DNA of 22,335 nucleotides, from positions 1 to 22,335 of the forward strand of contig DATFUZ010000070.1 of assembly GCA_035260545.1 (NCBI GenBank), read 5' to 3'. This DNA is from DATDDB01 sp035260545 (GTDB lineage: Bacteria; Pseudomonadota; Gammaproteobacteria; Burkholderiales; Gallionellaceae). A program made the translations under genes and the position numbers. Positions 1 through 9,469 of this stretch are shown here, piece after piece (positions within the stretch are counted from its first letter, which is position 1; every line of letters begins with the position of its first letter). The notes beneath the pieces were generated by a model. It saw only the letters and a list, made by a program, of their open reading frames with translations. It was not told the origin of the DNA and did no database searches.

Positions 1-1091
1 TGCAGCAGGGCGTGCGCATCCTGCCGCCGGATGTCAATTCCTCCGGCTACCGTTTCGCACCGGTGGATGAAAAGACCATCGCCTATGGCCTGGGCGCGAT
101 CAAGGGTACCGGCCAGGCGGCCATCGAGAACATCATCGCTGCGCGCGCCGCCGGGCCGTTCCGGGACCTGTTCGACTTCTGCCGCCGTGTGGACAACCGC
201 ATCGTCAACCGCCGCGCAATCGAAGCGCTGATTCGCGGCGGCGCCTTTGACGCCCTCTCGCCACACCGCTATCAGTTGCTTGCCTCGCTCGATGCCGCCC
301 TGGGCAGCGCCGAGCAGCACGCGCGCTCGGCCAACCAGAACAGCCTGTTCGGCGACGACGAGGACGCCATGCCCCTGCAACTCGCGGATGTCCCGGAATG
401 GGGGATGCGCGAGCGGCTGCAGAACGAGAAGCTGGCGCTGGGTTTCTACCTTAGCGGCCACCCTTACCACGAGTTTGCGGAAGAGCTTTCCCACTTCGTC
501 AAGCACCGGCTGGCCGATCTGTCGCCTGCCATGGTTCAGCCCGCAAGCGGCGGTGGCGGTGGCGGCGGGCGCCGCAATTCGGTGCAGTTGATCCTGGCCG
601 GGATGGTGAGCGGGGTGCGCATCCAGCAGACGCGCCGCGGGCGCATGGGGGTGGTGACTCTGGACGATGGCACTGCGCAGGTGGAAATGACCGTGTTCAA
701 CGAGATTTTCGAGCAAAGCCGGCCGTGGATACGCGAGGACGAACTGCTGGTGGTGCGCGGCAAGGCCAGCCTGGACGATTACTCGGGCAACATGCGCATC
801 TCGGCGGACGAGTTGTTTGACTTTGCCTCGGCGCGTTCCGCGTTCGCCAAGCGCCTGGAGCTGACGGTCGACGCCGGTAGCCGCCTGGGCGTGCCGCAAC
901 TGCAGAAAGTGCTTGCGCCGTATCGCGACGGCAGGTGCCCGATCGTGATCAATTACCGCAATGCGCTGGGTCGCGCCCAGCTCGCGGTGGGCGAGGAGTG
1001 GAACGTCTCGCTGACCGACGACCTGATGAGCGGCCTGCGCGCCCTGGTGGGCGAGCGCAACGTCCGGATAAACTACGGCGCTTCCGCCTGA
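1..1091 (+). CDS. dnaE: DNA polymerase III alpha subunit, C-terminal part (5' truncated by window edge)
   Basis: This is the replicative polymerase catalytic subunit, of which only the last 362 residues are visible. The frame is already open at base 3 and runs to TGA at 1089-1091, so the gene starts before the window. The fragment begins with the conserved QQGVRILPPDVN segment, followed by a helix-hairpin-helix-like stretch (GLGAIKGTGQAAIENI, about residues 30-45). An OB-fold follows (about residues 195-270, with VTLDDGTAQVEMTVF), and then the C-terminal region that in E. coli carries the tau/clamp contacts. E. coli DnaE is about 1160 residues, so roughly two thirds are missing to the left. 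A run of seven glycines (549-569) sits just before the OB-fold and looks like an expanded linker. The gene converges on the gspE-like gene with only 10 bp between stops. Identification is firm from the family-typical sequence. Confidence 0.95.
   Translation, partial: QQGVRILPPDVNSSGYRFAPVDEKTIAYGLGAIKGTGQAAIENIIAARAAGPFRDLFDFCRRVDNRIVNRRAIEALIRGGAFDALSPHRYQLLASLDAALGSAEQHARSANQNSLFGDDEDAMPLQLADVPEWGMRERLQNEKLALGFYLSGHPYHEFAEELSHFVKHRLADLSPAMVQPASGGGGGGGRRNSVQLILAGMVSGVRIQQTRRGRMGVVTLDDGTAQVEMTVFNEIFEQSRPWIREDELLVVRGKASLDDYSGNMRISADELFDFASARSAFAKRLELTVDAGSRLGVPQLQKVLAPYRDGRCPIVINYRNALGRAQLAVGEEWNVSLTDDLMSGLRALVGERNVRINYGASA
549..569 (+). repeat. Seven consecutive glycine codons (GGN tract) in dnaE
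   Basis: Codons GGC, GGT, GGC, GGT, GGC, GGC, GGG follow one another in frame and are flanked by Ser and Arg-Arg. The first five are an alternating GGC/GGT hexanucleotide pattern, the sort of short repeat that can change copy number by slippage. The tract encodes a flexible linker between the helix-hairpin-helix part and the OB-fold of DnaE. Confidence 0.6.
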
Positions 1092-1101
1092 AACACACCG
1101 G

Positions 1102-2889
<1,788 letters not shown>

Positions 2890-2916
2890 AGCGCGGGCTC
2901 AGCTGGCGGGCGGCAT

Positions 2917-4680
2917 TCAGTGCTTCTTTTTGGGCGCCAGCAGGTCGGTGATCGTGCCTTCGGCCATTTCCGCCGCAAAGCACAGCGTCTCGGATAGCGT
3001 CGGATGGGGGTGGATGGTCAGGCCGATGTCCTCCATGTCCGCACCCATCTCCAGCGCCAGCACCCCTTCGGCGATCAGCTCGCCGGCATTGCTGCCGACG
3101 ATGCCCATGCCCAGGATGCGCCGCGTGGCCGGATCCAGCAACACCTTGGTCGCGCCTTCCTCGCGCGCGATGGACAGCGCGCGTCCCGAGGCGGCCCAGG
3201 GGAAGGAGGCCTTCTCGTAGGGGATGCCCTGCGCCCTGGCCTGGGTTTCGGTCAGCCCCATCCAGGCCACCTCCGGGTCGGTATAGGCCACCGAAGGAAT
3301 GGTCAGCGGCTCGAAGTAGGCCTTGTGCCCGGCGATGACTTCGGCTGCGACCTTGCCTTCATGCACCGCCTTGTGCGCCAGCATGGGGTCGCCCACGATG
3401 TCGCCGATGGCGAAGATGTGTGACACATTGGTGCGCATCTGCTTGTCCACCGGAATGAAGCCGCGTTCATTTACGATCAGCCCGGCCGCCTCGGCGTTGA
3501 TCTCCCGTCCGTTGGGACGGCGGCCCACGGCCATCAGCACCTTGTCGTAGAGTTGCGGCTCGGCCGGAGCCTGCTCGCCTTCGAAGCTGACCAGCAGGCC
3601 TTCCTTTTTAGCCTCGATCTTCGTGACCTTGGTCTTCAGCATGATGGATTCATAGCGCTTGCCGATGCGGGTATGCAGCGGCTTGACCATGTCCTTGTCC
3701 GCGCCCGGCATCAACTGGTCCATCAGTTCGACCACGCTGATCGAGCTGCCCAGTGCGTCATACACCGTGGCCATTTCCAGGCCGATGATGCCGCCGCCGA
3801 TGACCAGCATGCGCTGGGGCACATCGCTCAGCGCCAGCGCACCGGTGGAATCGATGATGCGGGGATCCTCATAAGGGAAGCCGGGAATGCGCGCCACGCT
3901 GGAGCCCGCGGCCACGATGCAGTGGTCGAAGGTGACGATCTTTTCGCCGTCCCCGGTCTGCACCGCGAAGGAATTGGCCGAGGTGAATTTCGCCACGCCC
4001 TGCACTACCTGCACCTTGCGCTGTCTGGCTAGCCCTGCCAGTCCGCCGGTCAGCTTGCCGATCACGCTCTCCTTCCAGCTTCGCACCTGGTCGATGTCGA
4101 TCTGCGGCTTGCCGAACGTCACCCCGTGGTGCGATACCTCATCAGCCTCGCTGATGACCCTGGCCACATGCAGCAGCGCCTTGGACGGAATGCAGCCCAC
4201 GTTGAGGCAGACGCCGCCCAAGGCGGCATATTTTTCGATCAGCACCACCTGCTTGCCGAGGTCCGCGGCGCGGAAGGCGGCGGTATAGCCGCCGGGCCCG
4301 CCGCCCAGCACCACGACCTCGCCGTGGATGTCGCCCTGGGTCACGCGCGGCGCGGCCTTGGGCGCCTGTTGCGGCGCAGGTTGGGACGCGGCTTGCGTAG
4401 CCGCCTGGGCCGGCGCGGGTTTGGCCGGCGCTGCGGCGGCCGCACTGGCTTCCAGCAGCAGGATGACAGAACCTTCGCTGACCTTGTCGCCCACCTTGAC
4501 CTTCATCTCCTTCACCACGCCAGCTGCGGGCGCGGGCACGTCCATGGTCGCCTTGTCGGTTTCCAGCGTGATCAGCGCCTGTTCGGGCTCTATGGCGTCA
4601 CCCGCCTTGACGCTGACCTCGATGACGGCGACCTCCTTGAAGTCGCCAATGTCCGGAACCTTGATTTCGATAGTGCTCAT
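2917..4680 (-). CDS. lpdA: Dihydrolipoamide dehydrogenase (E3) with N-terminal lipoyl domain
   Basis: This E3 flavoenzyme reoxidises dihydrolipoamide with NAD+ in pyruvate and 2-oxoglutarate dehydrogenase complexes. The protein has 587 residues, against about 475 for E. coli Lpd. The extra N-terminus is a lipoyl domain with attachment lysine K43 in ETDKATMDVP, then an Ala/Pro/Gln-rich flexible linker (about 78-112). The flavoprotein core has the FAD-binding GGGPGG (about 126-131), the redox disulfide C158-LNVG-C163, a second Rossmann GGGIIG, and the catalytic His559/Glu564 pair in HPHPTLSE near the C-terminus. ATG at 4680 is preceded by TAAGG at a workable distance. Upstream is proA, separated by a perfect 11-bp inverted repeat, and downstream is the gspE-like gene at 27 bp. 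E1 and E2 genes are not in the window. Lipoylated E3 is known in betaproteobacteria and Neisseria, so the fusion is genuine and not a frame error. Confidence 0.96.
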   Translation of the reverse strand: MSTIEIKVPDIGDFKEVAVIEVSVKAGDAIEPEQALITLETDKATMDVPAPAAGVVKEMKVKVGDKVSEGSVILLLEASAAAAAPAKPAPAQAATQAASQPAPQQAPKAAPRVTQGDIHGEVVVLGGGPGGYTAAFRAADLGKQVVLIEKYAALGGVCLNVGCIPSKALLHVARVISEADEVSHHGVTFGKPQIDIDQVRSWKESVIGKLTGGLAGLARQRKVQVVQGVAKFTSANSFAVQTGDGEKIVTFDHCIVAAGSSVARIPGFPYEDPRIIDSTGALALSDVPQRMLVIGGGIIGLEMATVYDALGSSISVVELMDQLMPGADKDMVKPLHTRIGKRYESIMLKTKVTKIEAKKEGLLVSFEGEQAPAEPQLYDKVLMAVGRRPNGREINAEAAGLIVNERGFIPVDKQMRTNVSHIFAIGDIVGDPMLAHKAVHEGKVAAEVIAGHKAYFEPLTIPSVAYTDPEVAWMGLTETQARAQGIPYEKASFPWAASGRALSIAREEGATKVLLDPATRRILGMGIVGSNAGELIAEGVLALEMGADMEDIGLTIHPHPTLSETLCFAAEMAEGTITDLLAPKKKH

Positions 4681-4722
4681 GTCTTTACCTTAAGCGATGA
4701 AACATATAGTCAGACGTGCGCG

Positions 4723-4748
4723 CCGCTAGCCGCAAAGGCGGCTAGCGG
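4723..4748 (-). terminator. Perfect 11-bp hairpin between proA and lpdA (terminator-like, no U tract)
   Basis: Arms 4723-4733 and 4738-4748 are exactly complementary around a 4-base loop, and the stem contains CTAGCCGC/GCGGCTAG. It lies 10 bp beyond the proA stop and 42 bp before the lpdA start, both read on the minus strand. No T-run follows on either strand. It may be a weak or factor-dependent terminator, or an mRNA-processing/stability hairpin, rather than a standard intrinsic terminator. Confidence 0.5.
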
Positions 4749-4758
4749 GCGCCGTGGT

Positions 4759-6018
4759 CTAGGTTCGCACCTGGCCGCTGCCGAGGACCACGAACTTCTG
4801 CGAGGTCAGGCCCTCCAGCCCCACCGGGCCGCGCGCGTGCAGCTTGTCGGTGGAGATGCCGATCTCCGCGCCCAGGCCGAATTCGAAGCCGTCGGCAAAG
4901 CGGGTGGAGGCGTTCACCATCACGCTGCTGGAGTCCACCTCGCGCAGGAAGCGCATCGCCTTGGTGTAATTCTCGGTGACGATGCTGTCAGTGTGCTGCG
5001 AACTGTAGGTGTTGATGTGGTCTATCGCCTCGTCCAGGTTTGCCACGATGCGCACGCTGAGAATGGGCGCGAGGTACTCGGTGCGCCAGTCTTCCTCAGT
5101 GGCGGCCTTCATCTGGCCCACCCGCTGGCGCGCGGCGTCGTCGCCGCGCAACTCCACGCCTTTGTCGAGATATATCTCGGCCAGCGGCGGCAGCACCCGG
5201 TCCGCTATGGCGGCGTTGACCAGCAGCGTCTCCATGGCGTTGCACACCCCGTAGCGATGGGTCTTTGCGTTGTCCGCTATGCGGATCGCCTTGTCGAGGT
5301 CGGCCTCCTCGTCGATGTAGACGTGGCAGATACCGTCCAGGTGCTTGATCACGGGCACCCGGGCGTCCTCGGAAATGCGGGCGATCAGGCTCTTGCCGCC
5401 GCGCGGCACGATTACGTCGACATATTCCTTCATGGTGATGAGTTCCCCCACCGCGGCGCGGTCGGTGGTGCCCACCACCTGCACTGCGGTCTCAGGCAGG
5501 CCGGCGGCCTTGAGCCCGGCCTGCACGCAGGCCGCAATCGCCTGGTTGGAGTGGATGGCCTCCGAGCCGCCGCGCAGGATGGCGGCGTTGCCCGATTTCA
5601 GGCATAACCCGGCGGCGTCCGCCGTAACATTGGGCCGCGACTCGTAAATGATGCCGATCACGCCCAGCGGCACCCGCATGCGGCCCACCTGGATCCCAGT
5701 CGGGCGGTATTTCATGTCGCTGATCTCGCCGATCGGATCCGCCAGCCGGGCGATCTGGCGCAGACCCTCGGCCATGCCGGCGATGGTCTTGTCGGTCAGC
5801 GTCAGGCGGTCGACCGACGCGGCATCCAGGCCGTTCGCCTGGGCTGCGGCTACGTCCTTGGCGTTCTCGGATTTCAGTGCGGCCGCGCCATCCAGCAGCG
5901 CCTGGGCGATGGCTTCCAGCGCCTGGTTCTTGGCGGCAGTGCCGGCCAGCGCCATCAGCCGCGATGCGGCTCGCGCCTGCTGCCCGACTTGCCGCATGTA
6001 AGTTTTGATATTTTCCAT
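4759..6018 (-). CDS. proA: Gamma-glutamyl phosphate reductase (proline biosynthesis)
   Basis: ProA reduces gamma-glutamyl phosphate to glutamate-5-semialdehyde with NADPH, the second step of proline synthesis. From ATG at 6018 the protein has 419 residues, matching the usual 417-420. An in-frame ATG at 6042 would add MRAERVNF, which is not typical of the family, while MENIKTYMRQVG is, so the inner start is chosen. Neither start has a convincing ribosome-binding site. Diagnostic segments are the conserved YESRPNVT, KSGNAAILRGG, the catalytic cysteine in HLDGICHVYID, and the C-terminal GPVGLEGLTSQKF. proB is not adjacent. The gene is divergent from tkt, and a GATAAT (minus strand, 6056-6051) upstream could be its -10 box, though no good -35 accompanies it. 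Identification is secure and the exact start less so. Confidence 0.95.
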   Translation of the reverse strand: MENIKTYMRQVGQQARAASRLMALAGTAAKNQALEAIAQALLDGAAALKSENAKDVAAAQANGLDAASVDRLTLTDKTIAGMAEGLRQIARLADPIGEISDMKYRPTGIQVGRMRVPLGVIGIIYESRPNVTADAAGLCLKSGNAAILRGGSEAIHSNQAIAACVQAGLKAAGLPETAVQVVGTTDRAAVGELITMKEYVDVIVPRGGKSLIARISEDARVPVIKHLDGICHVYIDEEADLDKAIRIADNAKTHRYGVCNAMETLLVNAAIADRVLPPLAEIYLDKGVELRGDDAARQRVGQMKAATEEDWRTEYLAPILSVRIVANLDEAIDHINTYSSQHTDSIVTENYTKAMRFLREVDSSSVMVNASTRFADGFEFGLGAEIGISTDKLHARGPVGLEGLTSQKFVVLGSGQVRT

Positions 6019-6164
6019 GAAATTGACCCGTTCAGCGCGCATCTCCGCGAATTATCGCTCCGAAGGCGCGTTTCAGCCGCCGTGGCGGCCGGTTCTCGTC
6101 TGGGGAGAGATTCTACTGGATTCCGCATCCCGCGGGAATGCCGAACCGCGCATGGTGGACGATG

Positions 6165-6193
6165 TTGCCCTAAAGGGGAGGCTACGGCATAAT
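6165..6193 (+). promoter_or_regulatory. Putative sigma70-type promoter for tkt-gap
   Basis: TTGCCC (6165-6170) and CATAAT (6188-6193) are separated by exactly 17 bp, matching the -35 and -10 consensus at 4/6 and 5/6 positions. Transcription would start near 6200, leaving a leader of about 70 bases before the tkt start. The site lies in the 250-bp divergent proA-tkt region, which holds no other convincing gene. Confidence 0.5.
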
Positions 6194-6268
6194 TACTGTC
6201 CTTTTTTGCGACAAACACCCTAATCGCATCTCAATTTATCGTTATTCGCGCAAGGTTTCTGGAGGCAG

Positions 6269-8290
6269 ATGAACATGGCTATGGCTCGTAAGGTAAATCC
6301 ACCGAAGTACAATGACACAACGGGCGCAATCCGCGCCCTGGCGATGGACGCCGTCCAGAAGGCCAATTCCGGCCATCCCGGCGCGCCCATGGGCATGGCG
6401 GAAATCGCCGAGGTCCTGTGGAACCACCATCTGCGCCACAATCCCACGAACCCCAAGTGGTTCGACCGCGACCGTTTCGTGCAGTCCAACGGCCACGGCT
6501 CCATGCTGATCTACGCCCTGCTGCATCTCTCGGGCTATGACCTGCCGATGGAAGAAATCAAGCGCTTCCGTCAGATGCACTCCAAGACCCCGGGCCATCC
6601 GGAATATGGCTACACCGTGGGCGTGGAAACCACGACCGGCCCGCTGGGCCAGGGTATCACCAATGCTGTGGGCATGGCCATGGCCGAAAAGCTGCTGGCA
6701 CACGAGTTCAACAAGCCCGGCCACGAAATCGTCAATCACCATACTTATGTATTTATGGGCGACGGCTGCATGATGGAAGGCATCTCCCACGAGGCGTGCG
6801 CGCTGGCCGGCACCTGGGGCCTGGGCAAGCTGATCGCCTTCTGGGACGACAACAACATCTCCATCGACGGCCATATCGACGGCTGGTACACCGACGACAC
6901 CGCCAAGCGCTTCGAAGCCTACGGCTGGCACGTGATTCGCGATGTGCAGGGCCACGAGCCCGAGGCGATCGACGCTGCCGTCCAGGCCGCCAAGGCCGAG
7001 ACCGACAGGCCCACCCTGATCTGCTGCAAGACGATTATTGGAGCAGGATCCCCCAATAAGGAAGGCACGCACGACGTGCATGGGGCGGCCCTGGGCGCGG
7101 ATGAAATCGCGGCCACTCGCGCCCACATCGGCTGGAACTATCCGCCGTTCGAGATTCCCAAGCACGTCTACGACGCCTGGGATGCGCGCACCAAGGGCGC
7201 CGGCCTGGAGAACCTGTGGAACAACAAGTTCGCCGAATACAAAAAAGCCTTCCCCAAGGAGGCCGCCGAGTTCGAGCGCCGCATGAAGGGTGAGCTGCCC
7301 TCCAACTGGGCCGAGTTTGCCGCCAAGGCGATCGCCGACATCGCGGCCAAGGGCGAGACCATCGCCACCCGCAAGGCCTCGCAGAACGCGATCAACGCCC
7401 TGGTGCCGGCGCTGCCCGAATTTCTGGGCGGCTCCGCCGACCTGACCGGCTCCAACCTGACCAACTGGACCGGCGCCCATCACGTGAGCGCCAGGAAGCC
7501 AGGCAACTACATCAGCTACGGCGTGCGCGAGTTCGGCATGTCCCACATCATGAACGGCATGGCGCTGCATGGCGGCCTGCTGCCCTTCGGCGGCACCTTC
7601 CTGATGTTCTCCGAATATGCGCGCAACGCGCTGCGCATGTCGGCGCTGATGAAGCAGCGCGTGATCTTTGTTTATACCCACGACTCGATCGGTCTGGGCG
7701 AAGACGGTCCCACCCACCAGCCGGTGGAGCAGACCGCCACCCTGCGCTACATCCCCAACATGGACACCTGGCGTCCCTGCGACACCACCGAGTCCATCGT
7801 ATCCTGGGTGTGCGCGGTCGAGCGCAAGACCGGCCCGTCGTCGCTGATCTTCAGCCGTCAGAATCTGCCGTTCATGAAGCGCGATGACAAGCAGATCGAG
7901 GCCATCCGCAAGGGCGGCTATGTGCTGTCCGAGGCGCAAGGAGGCAAGCCGCAGGCGATGATCATCGCCACCGGCTCGGAAGTGGACCTGGCCATGAAGG
8001 CCCAGGCAGCGCTGGCCGGCGAAGGCATCCACGTCCGCGTCGTTTCCATGCCCTCGACCAACGTGTTCGACCGCCAGGATCAGGCCTACAAGGACAGCGT
8101 GCTGCCCAAGGGCATCCGGCGCGTGGCCGTCGAAGCGGGCGTCACCGGTTTCTGGCACAAGTACGTGGGCCTGGACGGCGCCGTGGTCGGTATGGATACC
8201 TTCGGCGAATCCGCCCCAGCAGGCGAACTGTTCAAGCACTTCGGCTTTACCGTGGAAAACGTGGTGAAGTCCGTCAAGAGCGTGCTGTAA
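6269..8290 (+). CDS. tkt: Transketolase
   Basis: Transketolase is a thiamine-diphosphate enzyme moving two-carbon units between sugar phosphates in the pentose phosphate pathway and the Calvin cycle. The 673-residue product matches the 660-680 typical of the bacterial family. The N-terminal ThDP domain contains GHPGAPMGMA (35-44) and the Mg/ThDP motif GDGCMMEG (164-171) with DDNNISIDG downstream. The Pyr domain has the conserved EDGPTHQPVEQ (from about residue 477), including the catalytic glutamate region, and a transketolase C-terminal domain follows. A strong GGAGG lies at 6261-6265. ATG at 6269 is only 3 bases from it, whereas the in-frame ATG at 6275 (9 bases) has better spacing, so translation may begin two codons later. 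The gap gene follows after 35 bp on the same strand, so cotranscription is expected from the promoter around 6165-6193. Confidence 0.96.
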   Translation: MNMAMARKVNPPKYNDTTGAIRALAMDAVQKANSGHPGAPMGMAEIAEVLWNHHLRHNPTNPKWFDRDRFVQSNGHGSMLIYALLHLSGYDLPMEEIKRFRQMHSKTPGHPEYGYTVGVETTTGPLGQGITNAVGMAMAEKLLAHEFNKPGHEIVNHHTYVFMGDGCMMEGISHEACALAGTWGLGKLIAFWDDNNISIDGHIDGWYTDDTAKRFEAYGWHVIRDVQGHEPEAIDAAVQAAKAETDRPTLICCKTIIGAGSPNKEGTHDVHGAALGADEIAATRAHIGWNYPPFEIPKHVYDAWDARTKGAGLENLWNNKFAEYKKAFPKEAAEFERRMKGELPSNWAEFAAKAIADIAAKGETIATRKASQNAINALVPALPEFLGGSADLTGSNLTNWTGAHHVSARKPGNYISYGVREFGMSHIMNGMALHGGLLPFGGTFLMFSEYARNALRMSALMKQRVIFVYTHDSIGLGEDGPTHQPVEQTATLRYIPNMDTWRPCDTTESIVSWVCAVERKTGPSSLIFSRQNLPFMKRDDKQIEAIRKGGYVLSEAQGGKPQAMIIATGSEVDLAMKAQAALAGEGIHVRVVSMPSTNVFDRQDQAYKDSVLPKGIRRVAVEAGVTGFWHKYVGLDGAVVGMDTFGESAPAGELFKHFGFTVENVVKSVKSVL

Positions 8291-8325
8291 AGATTTTTAT
8301 ACAAGAAAACGAGGAGTATTGAACT

Positions 8326-9327
8326 ATGGCAATCAAGATTGGCATCAACGGCTTCGGCCGCATCGGGCGCATGGTGTTCCGTGCCGCAGCCAAGGATTTT
8401 CCGGAAATCGAGGTGGTCGCGATCAACGACCTGCTGGAACCGGACTACCTGGCCTATATGCTCAAGCATGACTCCGTGCACGGCCGCTTCAACGGCGACG
8501 TGAAGGTCGACGGCACCAACCTGATCGTCAACGGCAAAAAGATCCGCCTGACCGCCGAGAAGGATCCCGCCAACCTGAAGTGGAACGAAGCAGGCGTGGA
8601 CATCGTGGTTGAGTGCACCGGCTTCTTCCTGACGACGGAAACCTGCCAGAAGCACATTGACGCCGGCGCCAAGAAGGTCGTGCAATCTGCGCCCTCCAAG
8701 GACGACACTCCCATGTTCGTGTACGGCGTGAACCACGAAACCTACAAGGGTCAAGCCATCGTGTCCGCCGCCTCCTGCACCACCAACGGCCTGGCGCCGG
8801 TGGCCAAGGTGCTGAACGACACCTTCGGCATCAAGCGCGGCCTGATGACCACCGTGCACGCCGCTACCGCCACGCAGAAGACCGTTGACGGACCGTCCAA
8901 CAAGGACTGGCGCGGCGGCCGCGGCATCCTGGAAAACATCATTCCGTCTTCCACTGGTGCCGCCAAGGCCGTGGGCAAGGTGATTCCCGAGCTGAACAAG
9001 AAGCTGACCGGCATGGCCTTCCGCGTGCCGACGTCCGATGTCTCCGTGGTCGACCTGACCGTCGAGCTGAACAAGGAAACCACCTACGAGCAGATCGTCG
9101 CGGCGATGAAGGCTGCGTCCGAGAACGGCCCGCTGAAGGGCGTCCTGGGCTTCACCGACGACAAGGTCGTTGCAACTGACTTCCGCGGCTGCTCCCAGCC
9201 TTCCGTGTTCGATGCGGAAGCCGGTATCCAGCTCGACCCGACCTTCGTCAAGGTCGTCGCCTGGTATGACAATGAGTATGGCTATACCTGTAACCTGATG
9301 CGCCTGGTGCGTCACATCGCCAAGTAA
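8326..9327 (+). CDS. gap: Glyceraldehyde-3-phosphate dehydrogenase, type I
   Basis: This enzyme interconverts glyceraldehyde-3-phosphate and 1,3-bisphosphoglycerate, in the glycolytic or the gluconeogenic/Calvin direction. The 333 residues equal the standard length. The Rossmann motif INGFGRIGR is at 7-15. The catalytic Cys151 lies in SAASCTTNGLAP, with the catalytic-histidine segment TTVHAATATQ after it, and the C-terminal WYDNEYGY is present. Asp35 at the end of the second beta strand (AIND) is the residue that normally selects NAD over NADP. ATG at 8326 has GAGGAG at 8311-8316, spaced 9 bases. The gene follows tkt by 35 bp and is followed by a strong hairpin (9335-9362), so tkt-gap probably form one unit. 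Betaproteobacterial autotrophs often use one such gene for both directions, which is inference here. Confidence 0.97.
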   Translation: MAIKIGINGFGRIGRMVFRAAAKDFPEIEVVAINDLLEPDYLAYMLKHDSVHGRFNGDVKVDGTNLIVNGKKIRLTAEKDPANLKWNEAGVDIVVECTGFFLTTETCQKHIDAGAKKVVQSAPSKDDTPMFVYGVNHETYKGQAIVSAASCTTNGLAPVAKVLNDTFGIKRGLMTTVHAATATQKTVDGPSNKDWRGGRGILENIIPSSTGAAKAVGKVIPELNKKLTGMAFRVPTSDVSVVDLTVELNKETTYEQIVAAMKAASENGPLKGVLGFTDDKVVATDFRGCSQPSVFDAEAGIQLDPTFVKVVAWYDNEYGYTCNLMRLVRHIAK

Positions 9328-9334
9328 GCGAGAT

Positions 9335-9362
9335 GCAGGGCACGGATCATCCCGTGCCCTGC
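9335..9362 (+). terminator. Hairpin terminator downstream of gap
   Basis: Arms 9335-9345 and 9352-9362 form a perfect 11-bp GC-rich stem with a 6-base loop, starting 8 bp after the gap stop. The following bases (GTCATTTATG) are only weakly T-rich, so termination may be partial. It separates tkt-gap from pgk-pyk-fba. Confidence 0.65.
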
Positions 9363-9458
9363 GTCATTTATGCGGCTGTTTTCAGGATGACAGGCAGACG
9401 AAGATTTCCCACGCAGTTGCACCACTCCGTGCTGCACCTCCGTGGACAATTTATTTTC

Positions 9459-9463
9459 AGGAG
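9459..9463 (+). promoter_or_regulatory. Ribosome-binding site fixing the GTG start of pgk
   Basis: AGGAG ends 6 bases before GTG at 9470, an optimal spacing. The next in-frame ATG (9488) has no such site, so the GTG is the likely initiator. Confidence 0.75.
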
Positions 9464-9469
9464 TAGAAA

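Noticed and set aside
4126..5607. Plus-strand open frame of 493 codons across lpdA and proA
   Set aside because: It runs through two real minus-strand genes and the hairpin between them and encodes low-complexity Gly/Arg/His sequence.
5989..6223. Small open frames in the proA-tkt intergenic region
   Set aside because: They overlap the proA start and the tkt promoter, overlap one another, and show no ribosome-binding site or coding-like composition.
6242..8239. Long minus-strand open frame (665 codons) opposite tkt
   Set aside because: It is an antisense shadow of a certain transketolase gene; GC-rich third positions make stop codons rare on the opposite strand, and the translation is His/Gly/Val-rich with no recognisable domain.
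8086..9315. Long minus-strand open frame opposite gap and the tkt end
   Set aside because: Spans two real genes and their spacer, has no family resemblance and no plausible ribosome-binding site; explained by codon bias.
9417..9456. TTGCAC and an AT-rich CAATTTATTT stretch before pgk, considered as a promoter
   Set aside because: Spacing between the boxes is far from 17 bp and no acceptable -10 lies at the right distance from TTGCAC.
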